Shown: piece after piece, positions 1 through 8,916 of the stretch
Layout: every line of letters begins with the position of its first letter
Numbering within the stretch: position 1 is the first letter of the stretch
Notes under the pieces: generated by a model
What the model saw: the letters and a program-made list of their open reading frames with translations, nothing else
Database searches by the model: none
What the model was told of the DNA's origin: nothing
NCBI RefSeq assembly: GCF_000348725.1
Contig: NC_020813.1
Location: 2,213,261 to 2,277,260 of the forward strand
From: Pseudobdellovibrio exovorus JSS
Lineage (GTDB): Bacteria; Bdellovibrionota; Bdellovibrionia; Bdellovibrionales; Bdellovibrionaceae
DNA: 64,000 nucleotides
Direction of reading: 5' to 3'
Position numbers and translations under genes: made by a program

Positions 1-159
1 GAGTTTGAAACTTTAGCTGTGGCTGAAGAGGATCAGTGCCCTATGTGGTTACGTCATCGTCAGAAAAAATGGCTCGGAGTTCAGTTTCACCCCGAATCGT
101 TTCTAACGGAAAAACCCGAACTGCATTTGCAAATTGTGAAAGACTGGCTGAACGCATGA
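1..159 (+). CDS. pabA: Glutamine amidotransferase subunit of aminodeoxychorismate synthase (PabA), 3' end only
   Basis: The open frame from base 1 encodes the last 52 residues of a class I glutamine amidotransferase and ends in TGA at 157-159. It contains GVQFHPES, the block around the catalytic histidine of the TrpG/PabA family. The protein supplies ammonia from glutamine to the chorismate-binding partner. The stop overlaps the pabB start as ATGA, so the two are translationally coupled. PabA and TrpG cannot be told apart from this fragment; the PabB-type partner downstream argues for folate (p-aminobenzoate) rather than tryptophan. The gene is truncated by the window edge, not broken. Confidence 0.88.
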   Translation, partial: EFETLAVAEEDQCPMWLRHRQKKWLGVQFHPESFLTEKPELHLQIVKDWLNA

Positions 160-1250
160 AACCAGTGGTTTGCTTTTATCAGGACGATGTCTTTATCTAC
201 AGCCAGAACTACAATCTGTTCCGCTGCCCACCAGAAAAAAGTATTTCTGACTTTTTGAATGAAATAGAACATTCCTTTAAAACTGATCTTAAAGTCGTGC
301 AAGTTAACTTTGAATATGAAAACCAAGAGCTGTTCAAACATCAAAAAAATCTGTATCCCAGTGATAAGTGTTCGGTTTTTATTTTAACCCAACACGAAAT
401 GCTGTCGACCGACAAGCTCTTAGAAAAACTACGCAGCCATCAATCCGAATCAGCATTTGAACCACCGCTTTTAAAAAGTTTAGAATCGCAAGCTGATTAC
501 GAACGCAAAGTCCACTTTATTAAAGAGCAGATAGCACAGGGTCGGTTGTATCAGGTCAACTTAACGGCTCCACTGGCAGGCTCTACGACTGCTAATGGTG
601 CAGATATTTTTAGTCTTTATCAGAATCGGTTTTCGGCTCCCTATGCCGCGCTTCTACCTTTAGCAGAGTATGATCTGATTAGTTTTTCTCCGGAGCTGTT
701 TTTAAAAAAGACTGGTACTAAATTAAAAACTCAGCCCATCAAAGGCAGTGCTTCGCTGGAAGATCCATCAGCCAAAGATCTGATCACAAGCAAAAAAGAA
801 GAGGCCGAACTTTCCATGATCGTTGATCTTCTTCGCAATGATTTTAATCGCATCGAAGAAGATCATTCGGCTAAGGTTACGTCTCACCGCGCGCTGCTGA
901 AACTCAAATACATCCAACACACCTATTCTGAAATCGAAATCGAAACCTCAAAAGGACTGGCAGAAATTCTGGAAGCCACAGCACCTGGGGGTTCTATTTC
1001 TGGTTGTCCTAAAATAGAAAGCCTGAACCTGATAGCAGAACTAGAACCCTATCGCCGTCAGGCCTATACAGGATGCCTTGGTTGGTGGGCCCATAACAGC
1101 TTCTGCTTAAACCTCAGTATCCGCTCTTTTATGAAGTATCAAGATCAGCTTTTCTATCATTCAGGTGGTGGAATTGTTTACGATTCTTCCCCAGAAAAAG
1201 AGTGGCAAGAATTTCTTTTAAAAACAGGAAGCCTGACAACCCATGAGTAA
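156..1250 (+). CDS. pabB: Aminodeoxychorismate synthase component I (PabB)
   Basis: Converts chorismate plus ammonia to 4-amino-4-deoxychorismate for p-aminobenzoate and folate synthesis. The 364-residue protein has the chorismate-binding fold with PIKGS at 194-198, DLLRND at 224-229, PGGSISGCPK at 277-286 and YTGCLGW at 304-310. The lysine in PIKG (K196) is the covalent nucleophile that separates PabB from anthranilate synthase, which has PIAG there. The start at ATG 156 overlaps the pabA stop (ATGA); a longer GTG frame from 36 runs through pabA coding sequence and is unlikely. The 3' end overlaps the next gene by 8 bases. The N-terminal half is short compared with E. coli PabB (about 450 residues). 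Confidence 0.92.
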   Translation: MKPVVCFYQDDVFIYSQNYNLFRCPPEKSISDFLNEIEHSFKTDLKVVQVNFEYENQELFKHQKNLYPSDKCSVFILTQHEMLSTDKLLEKLRSHQSESAFEPPLLKSLESQADYERKVHFIKEQIAQGRLYQVNLTAPLAGSTTANGADIFSLYQNRFSAPYAALLPLAEYDLISFSPELFLKKTGTKLKTQPIKGSASLEDPSAKDLITSKKEEAELSMIVDLLRNDFNRIEEDHSAKVTSHRALLKLKYIQHTYSEIEIETSKGLAEILEATAPGGSISGCPKIESLNLIAELEPYRRQAYTGCLGWWAHNSFCLNLSIRSFMKYQDQLFYHSGGGIVYDSSPEKEWQEFLLKTGSLTTHE

Positions 1251-1905
1251 GGTGTCTTCTGCTTTCGATATTTTAGATACGTTCAAAATTGAGCGACAGA
1301 AAATCGCTTTAAAAGAATTCCATATCGAACGCAGTTGGGACGCCCTGAACTTCTTAAACTCAGCCGTAGCCTCTGAGAAAACAAAACAGCTTGAACACAT
1401 CTATTCAGAAATAGAAAAACAGAATCCAGAAGGCTGCTACCGCCTGATTTTTCACACACAAGGCCATCCAAAGCAGCACCTGCAATACACATTAGAGCCA
1501 CGCGAGCTGGACCCATTGCCTTCCACAATTCGCCTGTATCCGTGGACAGATCAACGGCCACCGGAAGCTCTGGACCAATTTAAATGGAGCTCACGGGAGC
1601 GCTGGGCTGATCTGACAAGGCACCTGCCGGACTCAGCCGATGATCTTTTACTGGTAACACCGACCGGACACATTAAGGAAACGAGCCGTTTCAATGTATT
1701 TTGTTTTTCCCCAGCCGAGAGCTGCTTTTATACTCCCACCTTACAGGTCGGCTGTCTGAATGGAGTCTTTCGCCGAGCTGTATTGAAAAATAAAGTACTT
1801 CCATACCCTACCTACGAAAAAGATCTGACCTTATCCAGCACCTCAGAAATGCAGATTTTTGTGGGGAATGCCGTTCGCGGATTAATACCTGCAAAAATTC
1901 TTTAG
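1243..1905 (+). CDS. Class IV aminotransferase-fold protein, probable aminodeoxychorismate lyase (PabC-like)
   Basis: Probable PLP enzyme that splits aminodeoxychorismate into p-aminobenzoate and pyruvate, the step after PabB. The 220-residue protein has the class IV pattern: a lysine at 114 in FKWSSRERW that aligns with the PLP lysine, KETSRFNVF at 145-153, and YTPTLQVGCLNGVFRR at 163-178. It overlaps pabB by 8 bases, completing a pabA-pabB-pabC set. It is shorter than E. coli PabC (269), mostly at the N-terminus. Sequence alone cannot exclude a branched-chain or D-amino-acid aminotransferase role, but the operon makes the lyase the best guess. Confidence 0.8.
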   Translation: MSKVSSAFDILDTFKIERQKIALKEFHIERSWDALNFLNSAVASEKTKQLEHIYSEIEKQNPEGCYRLIFHTQGHPKQHLQYTLEPRELDPLPSTIRLYPWTDQRPPEALDQFKWSSRERWADLTRHLPDSADDLLLVTPTGHIKETSRFNVFCFSPAESCFYTPTLQVGCLNGVFRRAVLKNKVLPYPTYEKDLTLSSTSEMQIFVGNAVRGLIPAKIL

Positions 1906-2032
1906 TTATTTTCTAAAAAAATGCCAATGACCTATTAAGTTTTTTCAGAATAATCCGAAAACAACTTTATGATTATCAAATACTTTTCAGCACTTTTTTT
2001 GGCGTACATGTTAATTTTTGCGACGATTTCAG

Positions 2033-2899
2033 CTAATGCACATCTTTGGCAGTAGTCGCCATTAGATTTTGTGGACGCACCCGAGTGGCATCCAGATTCA
2101 TTTCTGGGCGAAAGGGTTCAAATTTAGCACTGACCATTCCATGCAACATCTTCGCTAGCTCTGATCGATCATCTTCTGCTTTTGGATACACCATCGGTAA
2201 AAATTCAATTTCACATGTGACCGAATCTAATTTCAACGACCGCCAAATAGCAGGTAAGAACGTTTCACTTCCATACCAACAAACAGAATCACGATGTTCA
2301 AATAGGACTGGTTGGTGATTGATTTGTCTGAAGTTAAAAACAAATGGACGAATTGGCTTTTCCGCCAATCCAGCCGCCATGATCAACGTTTTTTTAAATG
2401 GCAAAACTTGTTCGCCATCAGAAGCCACCGACTCAGCATAAAGCACAACACGGAAGCCCTCTTTTAAAACATTCACAATGTCTTGAAGTTCATGTTGAAT
2501 CGACATTCTGTTCTTACGATTGACATAGGCGCAGCCACCAAGTTCAGCAATTTGCCCTAAGACAGGAGTCTGCTTCATTTCTAATGACGTAATAAAAACA
2601 TTACTTCTTAAAGCACATAGACAAACGATATCAATAAAACCCATGTGATTTCCGACCAATAAAGCGGACTCATCTTCTGAAATATTTTCGCGGCAGATTA
2701 GCTCCACATTGAATGCCTTGATAATTTTTTTGCAGGTCATGTGAGCTTTGTTCGTTAACTGACGTCGGCGCTCGACAGGGTTCGGTGTTCTTTTGTAAAT
2801 AATGGCGGCCTTTGCAAAGAAGACCAGTACCACAAAGGCAAATCGCAACAGGCGAAAAGCCGCTCGAATATTAAGGTAAAAAGAATGAAACACCTGCAT
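2033..2899 (-). CDS. Lysophospholipid acyltransferase family protein (PlsC-like)
   Basis: Probable membrane-bound acyltransferase moving an acyl chain to a lysophospholipid or related glycerol phosphate. The 288-residue protein has a hydrophobic segment at about 16-34, the catalytic NH-x4-D box as NHMGFID at 84-90, and the YVNR block at 125-128. The third block, usually FPEGTRS, is divergent (YAESVAS at 154-160) but keeps the glutamate and is followed by PFKK. It is the last gene of a five-gene minus-strand operon, 4 bases after the tsaC-like gene. The divergent third block leaves the acyl acceptor open; it may be an ornithine-lipid type acyltransferase. Confidence 0.82.
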   Translation of the reverse strand: MQVFHSFYLNIRAAFRLLRFAFVVLVFFAKAAIIYKRTPNPVERRRQLTNKAHMTCKKIIKAFNVELICRENISEDESALLVGNHMGFIDIVCLCALRSNVFITSLEMKQTPVLGQIAELGGCAYVNRKNRMSIQHELQDIVNVLKEGFRVVLYAESVASDGEQVLPFKKTLIMAAGLAEKPIRPFVFNFRQINHQPVLFEHRDSVCWYGSETFLPAIWRSLKLDSVTCEIEFLPMVYPKAEDDRSELAKMLHGMVSAKFEPFRPEMNLDATRVRPQNLMATTAKDVH

Positions 2900-2903
2900 G
2901 TAT

Positions 2904-3923
2904 CTAGTCTAAAATTAAAGAGGCGGCTTTGTACAGCCTATCAAAGACACTTTCCCACATTTCACCCTGATGATGGGGCATTTGAATGAAACAAAGGGCA
3001 TCTGGCATGCGCTGGCTGGCTGCTCGCAACTGCGAATACAGCTCGCGCGCGGCCTGTGCAGGGTCGTCGGAAAGCTTAAGAAACTCAATCTTGCTTATAG
3101 GCTGCTTGGGTTTAACAATTTTAACCCCTTCCACCTCGTCCGGTAACTCTTTTAACTTTTGATTCAAATGGGATGTCAAATCTGAAAGCTTCATGCGAGA
3201 GTTACGACAAACCACCAAAGGTACCTGTGGCATATAATGATGTTTCATATGACCAGGGGATTCTTTTTTATCCACTGATTCTACCCATTGATATGTCAAA
3301 TCACTATCGGCTAAAGCTTGCTCGATTTGGGATTGTAGGATTGCACCCTTACGCAAGATAGAAAGTTCGTAGCGGGCGTCGATATTTTTTACCAAAAGCA
3401 CTGTCGACTCGATACCAATCTGACTGGAATCCCCATCTAGAACAAAGACCTTATTTTGGAACTCATCGCGCACGTGCTGAGCTGCTGTCGGACTAGTTCG
3501 CCCAAATAGATTCGCACTCGGTGCCGCTAAAGGAACACCCACACGGCTGATCAAGCTCTGAGCCACTGGATGTGCTGGCCAACGTAATCCCACATTAGGA
3601 AGTCCCGATGTAATCAGATCCGATATCAACGGCGACTTCGGCATCACTAAAGTCAAAGGGCCGGGCCAAAATTTTTTCACTAACAAATCACACATAGCAT
3701 GCCACTGTTGCACACAACTTTGCGCTTGTTGAACTGAGGACACATGTACAATTAAGGGATCAAAAAAAGGACGCTTTTTAACACTGAAGATTTTTTTTAT
3801 GGCGACTTCAGAGTCAATACGAGCTGCCAGTCCATAAACAGTTTCTGTCGGCATAGCCACAACCTCATTCTTCAGAATAAGGTTAACAGCCTGATCTAAT
3901 TGTTCTGACATCTCTTTTTTCAT
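2904..3923 (-). CDS. L-threonylcarbamoyladenylate synthase (TsaC/Sua5 family, long form)
   Basis: Makes threonylcarbamoyl-AMP from threonine, bicarbonate and ATP, the first step of t6A37 modification of ANN-decoding tRNAs. The 339-residue protein has the YrdC domain (about 10-200), with PTETVYGLA at 25-33, KKIFSVKKRP around 43-52 and a SAN..GRTSPT block, then a C-terminal Sua5 domain with a linker (about 215-339). That places it in the two-domain YwlC/Sua5 type rather than short TsaC. ATG 3923 overlaps the stop of the upstream permease gene as ATGA, which fixes the start. TsaB/D/E are not in the window. Confidence 0.92.
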   Translation of the reverse strand: MKKEMSEQLDQAVNLILKNEVVAMPTETVYGLAARIDSEVAIKKIFSVKKRPFFDPLIVHVSSVQQAQSCVQQWHAMCDLLVKKFWPGPLTLVMPKSPLISDLITSGLPNVGLRWPAHPVAQSLISRVGVPLAAPSANLFGRTSPTAAQHVRDEFQNKVFVLDGDSSQIGIESTVLLVKNIDARYELSILRKGAILQSQIEQALADSDLTYQWVESVDKKESPGHMKHHYMPQVPLVVCRNSRMKLSDLTSHLNQKLKELPDEVEGVKIVKPKQPISKIEFLKLSDDPAQAARELYSQLRAASQRMPDALCFIQMPHHQGEMWESVFDRLYKAASLILD

Positions 3924-6448
3924 ATTTGTCTTATCAAATCCATCGGATTTAATTTTTTCAGTGGTTTAAGGCCAATGTAAAGAGCCAAAGCACACACAGG
4001 AATCAAAATCGCCCCTAACAAAAGCAGATATTGAATATCATAAACAGTTGTCAGATCAAAAGAAACTGTGATTACAATCCATGCCATTACAAGTCCTAAT
4101 ATGACACCAAAAACAATAGAAGTGGTCATCAACAGCACAAATTGAGTCAACACCACCTTCAAAACTTGCGCATTAGTGGAGCCCATAATCTGCAACAGGT
4201 TCATCTCTTGTAGGCGCTCTTTAATTTGTGTGTTGAGCAAAACAACGAAAACAAAGAGTCCCACAAGCACCGCTAACCATGCCATGAACTGCAAACCAAT
4301 CGACATCTGCTCAATGTACTTTAGCGAATTTTCAACAGTAGACGTCACATCTATGATCGAGACATTTTTGTAGTTCGTCGCCACCCGTCTTTGAAATTCT
4401 TTCACCACAGATCTTTGTTCACTCGAGATAGACGTTAGAAATATCTGAGGAGCCTCTTCTAAAACCCCTTTAGGGAATAAAATAAAGAAGTTAGGTTGAA
4501 AGCTCGTCCAGCGCACTTGGCGCAAAGAAGACACGATAGCTTTTAGTTCTACGCCCTGAACATCAAAGGTGACAATATCACCTATATCGATACCCACTCG
4601 TCCAGCGTAGCGTTTTTCTAAAGATATCTGTGGTAGCGATTCTGGATTTTCTTCAGAAAAGTCCGTTTGAAATTTACCTTTGATCAGATCTTCAGAGGCT
4701 TGCAAGTGATCACGATACGTTAGGTTGATACCGCGATTTCTAAATCGCGCCTCATCATCGGCTTCACGTGTTTGAATTTCACCCGTCTGCACAGCACGTT
4801 CGTAGTTCTCTTCGTTCACTTTTAAAATACGAGATCGGACCAGAGGACTTAACTCAAGATCTTGTTTCAATAGCTCTTGTGATATTGCCTGCAAACCCTG
4901 AACTTGCTCTGGCTGAATATCAAATAAAAACAAACTCGGTATCTGTGACGAAACATCCGGTCTGATTTCATTTATAATCGACGATTTCACATGAGGTAAA
5001 AGACTTAACACCAGAGTTGCAAGACTCATCGTGGTAAATACCAATCCCGCTGACGCTGGCTTACGCGTAAGTCCCCGCACCGAGTAGCGAGTCAACCAAC
5101 CAAAACGAGAGCTCATCTTTTCAAGGAAGTATAAAATCACGCGATTGATAACTTGGAAGAAAATGATCAACCCCACTAAAGCGATCGAAAACAGACTGCC
5201 GACCTTGAACGAATTGCTCTGCCAAACAGACAATCCCCAAAAGACTAAAACAGAGGAAACCAACCAGAAAAAATAAGCCCAGCTTTTTTTAACTCGCGTT
5301 TCGACATTTTGGAACAACATCAAAGGGCGTAAATCCACAATCTGAATGATTTGAGGAACCACCATCAGCATTGGCCCCAGTACGGCAATTAAGCAGGTCA
5401 CAATCAGAGCTTTCAAACTGAAGACTAAGTTAATCGGCAGATTAAACTCTTCTGTGATCACCCGTTGTAAGATAGGTAAGACGCCCTGAACTAGTAAATA
5501 TCCCAGAAAGCATGCCAGTAAAGACAGAATAAAGTTTTGCAATAAATAGATCCCAACGATCTTTTCATCGCTTAATCCTAGAGTTTTATATATGGCGATA
5601 CTTTTTTTCTTATTTAAGAACGTCCACTGCAAAAGATAGCTTCCACACAAAAAGCAAAGACCTAAAGCGACTAAGGCCACCAGTCCCAGATAATCTGTGA
5701 AGTACTTTAAAACACGATTAGAATCCTGCGCGCTGTCTTTGGTGTTTTCAATTCGAACAACAGGGTCCACGATCAATTTTTCTAAATTAGACTTAGCTGA
5801 AACCACATCATAAGTCGGCGCTGTTTTGTAGGACCAATACTCAGTGAATGTACTTCCTGGCTTTAGCAAACCCGCGTCTATCAAGAAGTTCTTGTGAATT
5901 AAAACCCGCGGAGCAAATCCCGTCCCACGAAACAGACGGCTCGGGTCCTCAACAATCACACCGGAATAGGCAAAACTGCTTTCACCAATTTCGACTAAGT
6001 CCCCGATTTTAAGATCTAACATCTCTTGAATTTCAGGATCTACCCAAACACGAGCGCGATCACTAGCAAACGGCCCGTCGGATAATTTAAATTGTCCATA
6101 CAATGGGTAGTTGTCATCGAACACTCCGACGCTAGTCAGTTTTGAATCGGTCGGCGTTCGCAGCATCGAAAACATACTGTAAAAATGTGAACTCTTTTCG
6201 AATTGAATCTGTGATTCCCACGCCTGTCGTTCTTGCTCACCAAACGCTCGTCGCGCGCTGATAGAAAGGTCTCCGCCTAGAATAACCTGAGCCTTTTCGG
6301 CTGACTGCTGTAAAAGGCTTTGTTGGAATATCTGAAGTAAAAAGAATCCCACAATCCCTAAAGCTAAGTTCAGCACTAGAAATAAACTGATATTGCGATA
6401 GCGAGCTAATTCCAAGAAAGCTAAGCGCAGTAGATTTTTTAAACTCAT
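3920..6448 (-). CDS. ybbP: ABC transporter permease, FtsX/MacB fold (YbbP-like)
   Basis: 842-residue integral membrane protein of the duplicated FtsX-permease type. It has an N-terminal membrane helix (about 14-35), an extracytoplasmic domain, a central group of helices (about 255-470), a second extracytoplasmic domain and a C-terminal group of helices (about 715-830). It starts by ATGA overlap with the ABC ATPase gene and follows a TesA-type esterase gene, the same gene content as tesA-ybbA-ybbP in E. coli. Members of this class work as mechanotransmission systems or lipoprotein/lipid extractors rather than classical importers. The substrate is unknown; the esterase link suggests lipid or acyl-ester handling in the periplasm. 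Confidence 0.88.
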   Translation of the reverse strand: MSLKNLLRLAFLELARYRNISLFLVLNLALGIVGFFLLQIFQQSLLQQSAEKAQVILGGDLSISARRAFGEQERQAWESQIQFEKSSHFYSMFSMLRTPTDSKLTSVGVFDDNYPLYGQFKLSDGPFASDRARVWVDPEIQEMLDLKIGDLVEIGESSFAYSGVIVEDPSRLFRGTGFAPRVLIHKNFLIDAGLLKPGSTFTEYWSYKTAPTYDVVSAKSNLEKLIVDPVVRIENTKDSAQDSNRVLKYFTDYLGLVALVALGLCFLCGSYLLQWTFLNKKKSIAIYKTLGLSDEKIVGIYLLQNFILSLLACFLGYLLVQGVLPILQRVITEEFNLPINLVFSLKALIVTCLIAVLGPMLMVVPQIIQIVDLRPLMLFQNVETRVKKSWAYFFWLVSSVLVFWGLSVWQSNSFKVGSLFSIALVGLIIFFQVINRVILYFLEKMSSRFGWLTRYSVRGLTRKPASAGLVFTTMSLATLVLSLLPHVKSSIINEIRPDVSSQIPSLFLFDIQPEQVQGLQAISQELLKQDLELSPLVRSRILKVNEENYERAVQTGEIQTREADDEARFRNRGINLTYRDHLQASEDLIKGKFQTDFSEENPESLPQISLEKRYAGRVGIDIGDIVTFDVQGVELKAIVSSLRQVRWTSFQPNFFILFPKGVLEEAPQIFLTSISSEQRSVVKEFQRRVATNYKNVSIIDVTSTVENSLKYIEQMSIGLQFMAWLAVLVGLFVFVVLLNTQIKERLQEMNLLQIMGSTNAQVLKVVLTQFVLLMTTSIVFGVILGLVMAWIVITVSFDLTTVYDIQYLLLLGAILIPVCALALYIGLKPLKKLNPMDLIRQI

Positions 6449-7116
6449 GCTAAGCTCTGATCAAAGTTTCCATTTTTCAGAACAACAAGGCGATCACATC
6501 GCTTAGCTAATTCCATATCATGGGTAACAAGTACTGTAGTTGTTTTTGTCGATCTGACTTGTTCGAAAAACAGATTCATCACTTTTGCGCCAGTTTCACT
6601 ATCTAAGTTTCCTGATGGTTCATCCGCCAACAATAAGCTAGGACGAGCGATCAAACCTCGCGCTAACGCCAAACGCTGACACTCTCCACCACTCATTTCC
6701 GTTGGTTTATGAGTCACACGATGAGCTAATCCCACGTTATCTAATGCTGTTAAAATTTCTTCTTTATTAAAATCACGATCTAAAATTTCTAACGGCAGGC
6801 AAAGATTTTCGTAAGCTGTTAAATGGGAAACAAGATGAAATTGCTGAAAGACGAAACCTATATTCTGCGCGCGAAAGTGAGTCATCTGTACGCGATTTAA
6901 TTTTTTGATCGACTGGTTATTAATCACGATATCACCATCATCAAAATAATCTAATCCTGCAACTAGGCTTAGAAAGGTCGACTTACCGCTACCTGAGGCT
7001 CCAACGACCGCTACGATTTCAGATGTTTTCACCTCTAAGTTAAGATGGCTTAAAATTGTTAGACTCTCTTGCCCTTGGCGATAGGTTTTCTTTAGATCAT
7101 TAATTAATAAACTCAT
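6445..7116 (-). CDS. ybbA: ABC transporter ATP-binding protein (YbbA/LolD type)
   Basis: 223-residue ATPase energising the FtsX-type permease next to it. Walker A is GASGSGKST at 39-47, the Q-loop is FQQF near 90-93, the signature is MSGGE at 141-145, Walker B is LLLADEP at 161-167 with SGNLDSE after it, and the H-loop histidine is H199. All catalytic residues are present. Both gene junctions are ATGA overlaps (with tesA upstream and ybbP downstream), so the three proteins should be made in step. Family members include LolD, MacB-N and FtsE; the operon favours YbbA. Confidence 0.93.
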   Translation of the reverse strand: MSLLINDLKKTYRQGQESLTILSHLNLEVKTSEIVAVVGASGSGKSTFLSLVAGLDYFDDGDIVINNQSIKKLNRVQMTHFRAQNIGFVFQQFHLVSHLTAYENLCLPLEILDRDFNKEEILTALDNVGLAHRVTHKPTEMSGGECQRLALARGLIARPSLLLADEPSGNLDSETGAKVMNLFFEQVRSTKTTTVLVTHDMELAKRCDRLVVLKNGNFDQSLA

Positions 7117-7766
7117 TTCAACCTCGGTAATTCTTTCTTTAAGAACTTATAGATATTATCAGCGATGATCTGATGCCCTTTTTCATTCGGGTGAATTCCG
7201 TCCGGCTGATTCAGTTTAGCTTGTCCTGCAACATCATTTAATAAGAAAGGTGCTAAAAGCACCTTATGCTTCTTTGCTAGTTTTGGAAAAATAGCGGCGA
7301 ACTGAGTGTCATAGTTCTTGCCGTAGTTCGGAGGAACATGAAGTTGCCCCAGAATGATTTTGATTTTTTGTTCTGCGGCCCAATCTAAAGCCACACTCAG
7401 ATTCTTTTCAGTTTCTTCAACCTTTAATCCGCGCAGGCCATCGTTACTGCCCATAAGAATAAAGACGACATCCGGCTTTTCACGATTGATCCACTTGAGG
7501 CGACTCAGTGTTGAGGCACTGGTAGAACCACTGGAGCCTGAGGCTGTGATTTGCCATTCTGATTTATCCTCTTTGAACTTCTTCTGAATGATTTGCGGAA
7601 ACGAAGCTTCTTGAGCCACGCCATAACCTTCAGTTAATGAATCCCCTAAGAAGATCAACTTCTTTGCGAGGCCCACTGAACTTTGTAAAATCAAAAATAG
7701 AAAAAGAGAGATTTTAAGAGGAGTTAAAAACTTATCACGACGATAAAAAAATAAGATCCTAAGCAT
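7113..7766 (-). CDS. tesA: Periplasmic SGNH hydrolase, TesA-like esterase/lysophospholipase
   Basis: 217-residue secreted GDSL hydrolase. A signal sequence (about 14-34, basic RRDK before a Leu/Phe-rich core) leads into GDSLTEG at 41-47 with nucleophile S43. GSND at 106-109 and DGIHPN at 189-194 supply the oxyanion Asn and the Asp/His pair. E. coli TesA is a multifunctional thioesterase, arylesterase and lysophospholipase L1. The gene heads the tesA-ybbA-ybbP unit. The only usable ATG for a full signal peptide (7766) lies in the loop of an intrinsic terminator that follows the upstream RNA-binding-protein gene, and no clear Shine-Dalgarno precedes it. Confidence 0.9.
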   Translation of the reverse strand: MLRILFFYRRDKFLTPLKISLFLFLILQSSVGLAKKLIFLGDSLTEGYGVAQEASFPQIIQKKFKEDKSEWQITASGSSGSTSASTLSRLKWINREKPDVVFILMGSNDGLRGLKVEETEKNLSVALDWAAEQKIKIILGQLHVPPNYGKNYDTQFAAIFPKLAKKHKVLLAPFLLNDVAGQAKLNQPDGIHPNEKGHQIIADNIYKFLKKELPRLK

Positions 7767-7781
7767 AGCCTAGGATCTTAT
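7744..7781 (-). terminator. Intrinsic terminator after the RRM gene, overlapping the tesA start codon
   Basis: On the minus strand, perfect 11-base arms ATAAGATCCTA (7781-7771) and TAGGATCTTAT (7761-7751) enclose a 9-base loop and are followed by six T (7750-7745). This is a textbook rho-independent terminator 53 bases after the RRM gene stop. The loop contains ATG 7766-7764, the tesA start. Confidence 0.88.
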
Positions 7782-7834
7782 TAGATTTTGTAGATAAAAT
7801 CAGTAAACTTTGCCGTAATTACACGGCTAATCGA

Positions 7835-8182
7835 CTAGTAGTTACCACCGCCGAAGCCACCGCCGTCACGACGAGGACCACGACCGCCACCACCGAAACC
7901 ACCGCCATCACGACGAGGTCCACGAGGACGATCTTCTTGAGGCTTAGCTTCAGAAACACGCACTGGACGACCAGCGATTGTTTGACCGTTCATTTTGTTT
8001 ACTGCTTCGTCAGCTTGAGAATCGTCTTCGATTTCTACGAATCCGAAACCTTTGCTACGACCAGTCATACGATCCATAACTACGCGTGCAGACGCGATGT
8101 TACCGAAAGATGTGAATGCCTGCATTAATTCATCATCAGTTACAGAGAATGCTAAGTTCCCTACATAAAGTTTTTTTGCCAT
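7835..8182 (-). CDS. Glycine-rich RRM RNA-binding protein
   Basis: 115-residue single-RRM protein of the bacterial/cyanobacterial Rbp type. RNP2 is LYVGNL at 5-10 and RNP1 is KGFGFVEI at 44-51. The C-terminal 30 residues are a low-complexity arginine/glycine tail with two copies of GPRRDGGGFGGG, mirrored by two near-identical ~33-base DNA repeats (about 7849-7921). A strong GGAGG lies 6 bases before ATG 8182. Such proteins bind single-stranded RNA and often respond to cold. It is monocistronic: a terminator follows at 7744-7781. Confidence 0.95.
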   Translation of the reverse strand: MAKKLYVGNLAFSVTDDELMQAFTSFGNIASARVVMDRMTGRSKGFGFVEIEDDSQADEAVNKMNGQTIAGRPVRVSEAKPQEDRPRGPRRDGGGFGGGGRGPRRDGGGFGGGNY

Positions 8183-8355
8183 TTCGTTCCTCCGAAGGCT
8201 GTTTTAGTTAAAACCCCGGACACGACGCAAGAAAGGTAACTCACTTACATAAAGACGGGATCTGAATATTAGGCTAATTTGGGCCCAATCTTCAGACAAG
8301 AACTTGTCACAAAGCTGGACCAAGATCAAGAGGCCAATTTGGGCCTATTTTGGAA

Positions 8356-8835
8356 CTAGTGATGGTGGGCGTGGCCATGCAACCCATGGGCATGACCATG
8401 CTGAATTTCTTCCGCCGTAGCTAGTCGAATCAGCATAACTTCCACATCAAACACTAAATCCACACCTGCTAACGGGTGGTTACCATCTAGCGTCACGTGC
8501 GTATCACCAATTTTAGTCACTTTAACCACTTTAACTTGATTCTGAAGTTGGAGTTGCAAATGGCTCCCCACATCAATTTTAAGGTGGGCTAGCTCTTCTT
8601 TTGGCACTTCCATGATCATATCTTGGCGGAAATCACCATAAGCATCTTTGGCAGCCAGAGTTACCTGTTGCTTATCACCCTCAGTCATTTTAACCAAAAC
8701 CGCTTCTAAAGCTGGAATGATCTGCTGTTTGCCTTCTAAAAATGGCATCGGCTGATTCGGCTCTGACGCATCAATAAGCTCACCCTGAGCATTTTTAAGT
8801 ACATAATTAAAAGCAATAACACGAGTTTCTGACAT
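8356..8835 (-). CDS. slyD: FKBP-type peptidyl-prolyl cis-trans isomerase, SlyD-like
   Basis: 159-residue cytosolic prolyl isomerase/chaperone. The FKBP core is split by an insert-in-flap domain (about 65-125), with DAYGDF at 64-69 before it and NHPLAGVDLVFDVEV after it. The C-terminus is histidine-rich (HGHAHGLHGHAHHH), as in SlyD proteins that bind nickel. GGAG precedes ATG 8835 by 5 bases. No hydrogenase genes are nearby, so a general folding or metal-buffer role is more likely than nickel delivery. Confidence 0.93.
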   Translation of the reverse strand: MSETRVIAFNYVLKNAQGELIDASEPNQPMPFLEGKQQIIPALEAVLVKMTEGDKQQVTLAAKDAYGDFRQDMIMEVPKEELAHLKIDVGSHLQLQLQNQVKVVKVTKIGDTHVTLDGNHPLAGVDLVFDVEVMLIRLATAEEIQHGHAHGLHGHAHHH

Positions 8836-8916
8836 GATTTCTCCGATTTGTATTTCGAGCCTAAGCTGTAGCGTGTATCAGCGACGGGTACAAGAAAAAA
8901 TAACAAATACTGATGG

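Noticed and set aside
36..155. N-terminal extension of pabB from GTG 36
   Set aside because: This stretch is read in another frame as the PabA C-terminus containing GVQFHPES; the ATGA junction at 156 is the natural start.
430..620. Alternative reading of pabB as anthranilate synthase TrpE
   Set aside because: PIKGS with lysine rather than PIAG and the PabC-like neighbour point to p-aminobenzoate; no trp genes are adjacent.
8290..8350. GGGCC repeats between the RRM and SlyD genes as a terminator
   Set aside because: Stem of five bases and no T-tract; too weak to call.
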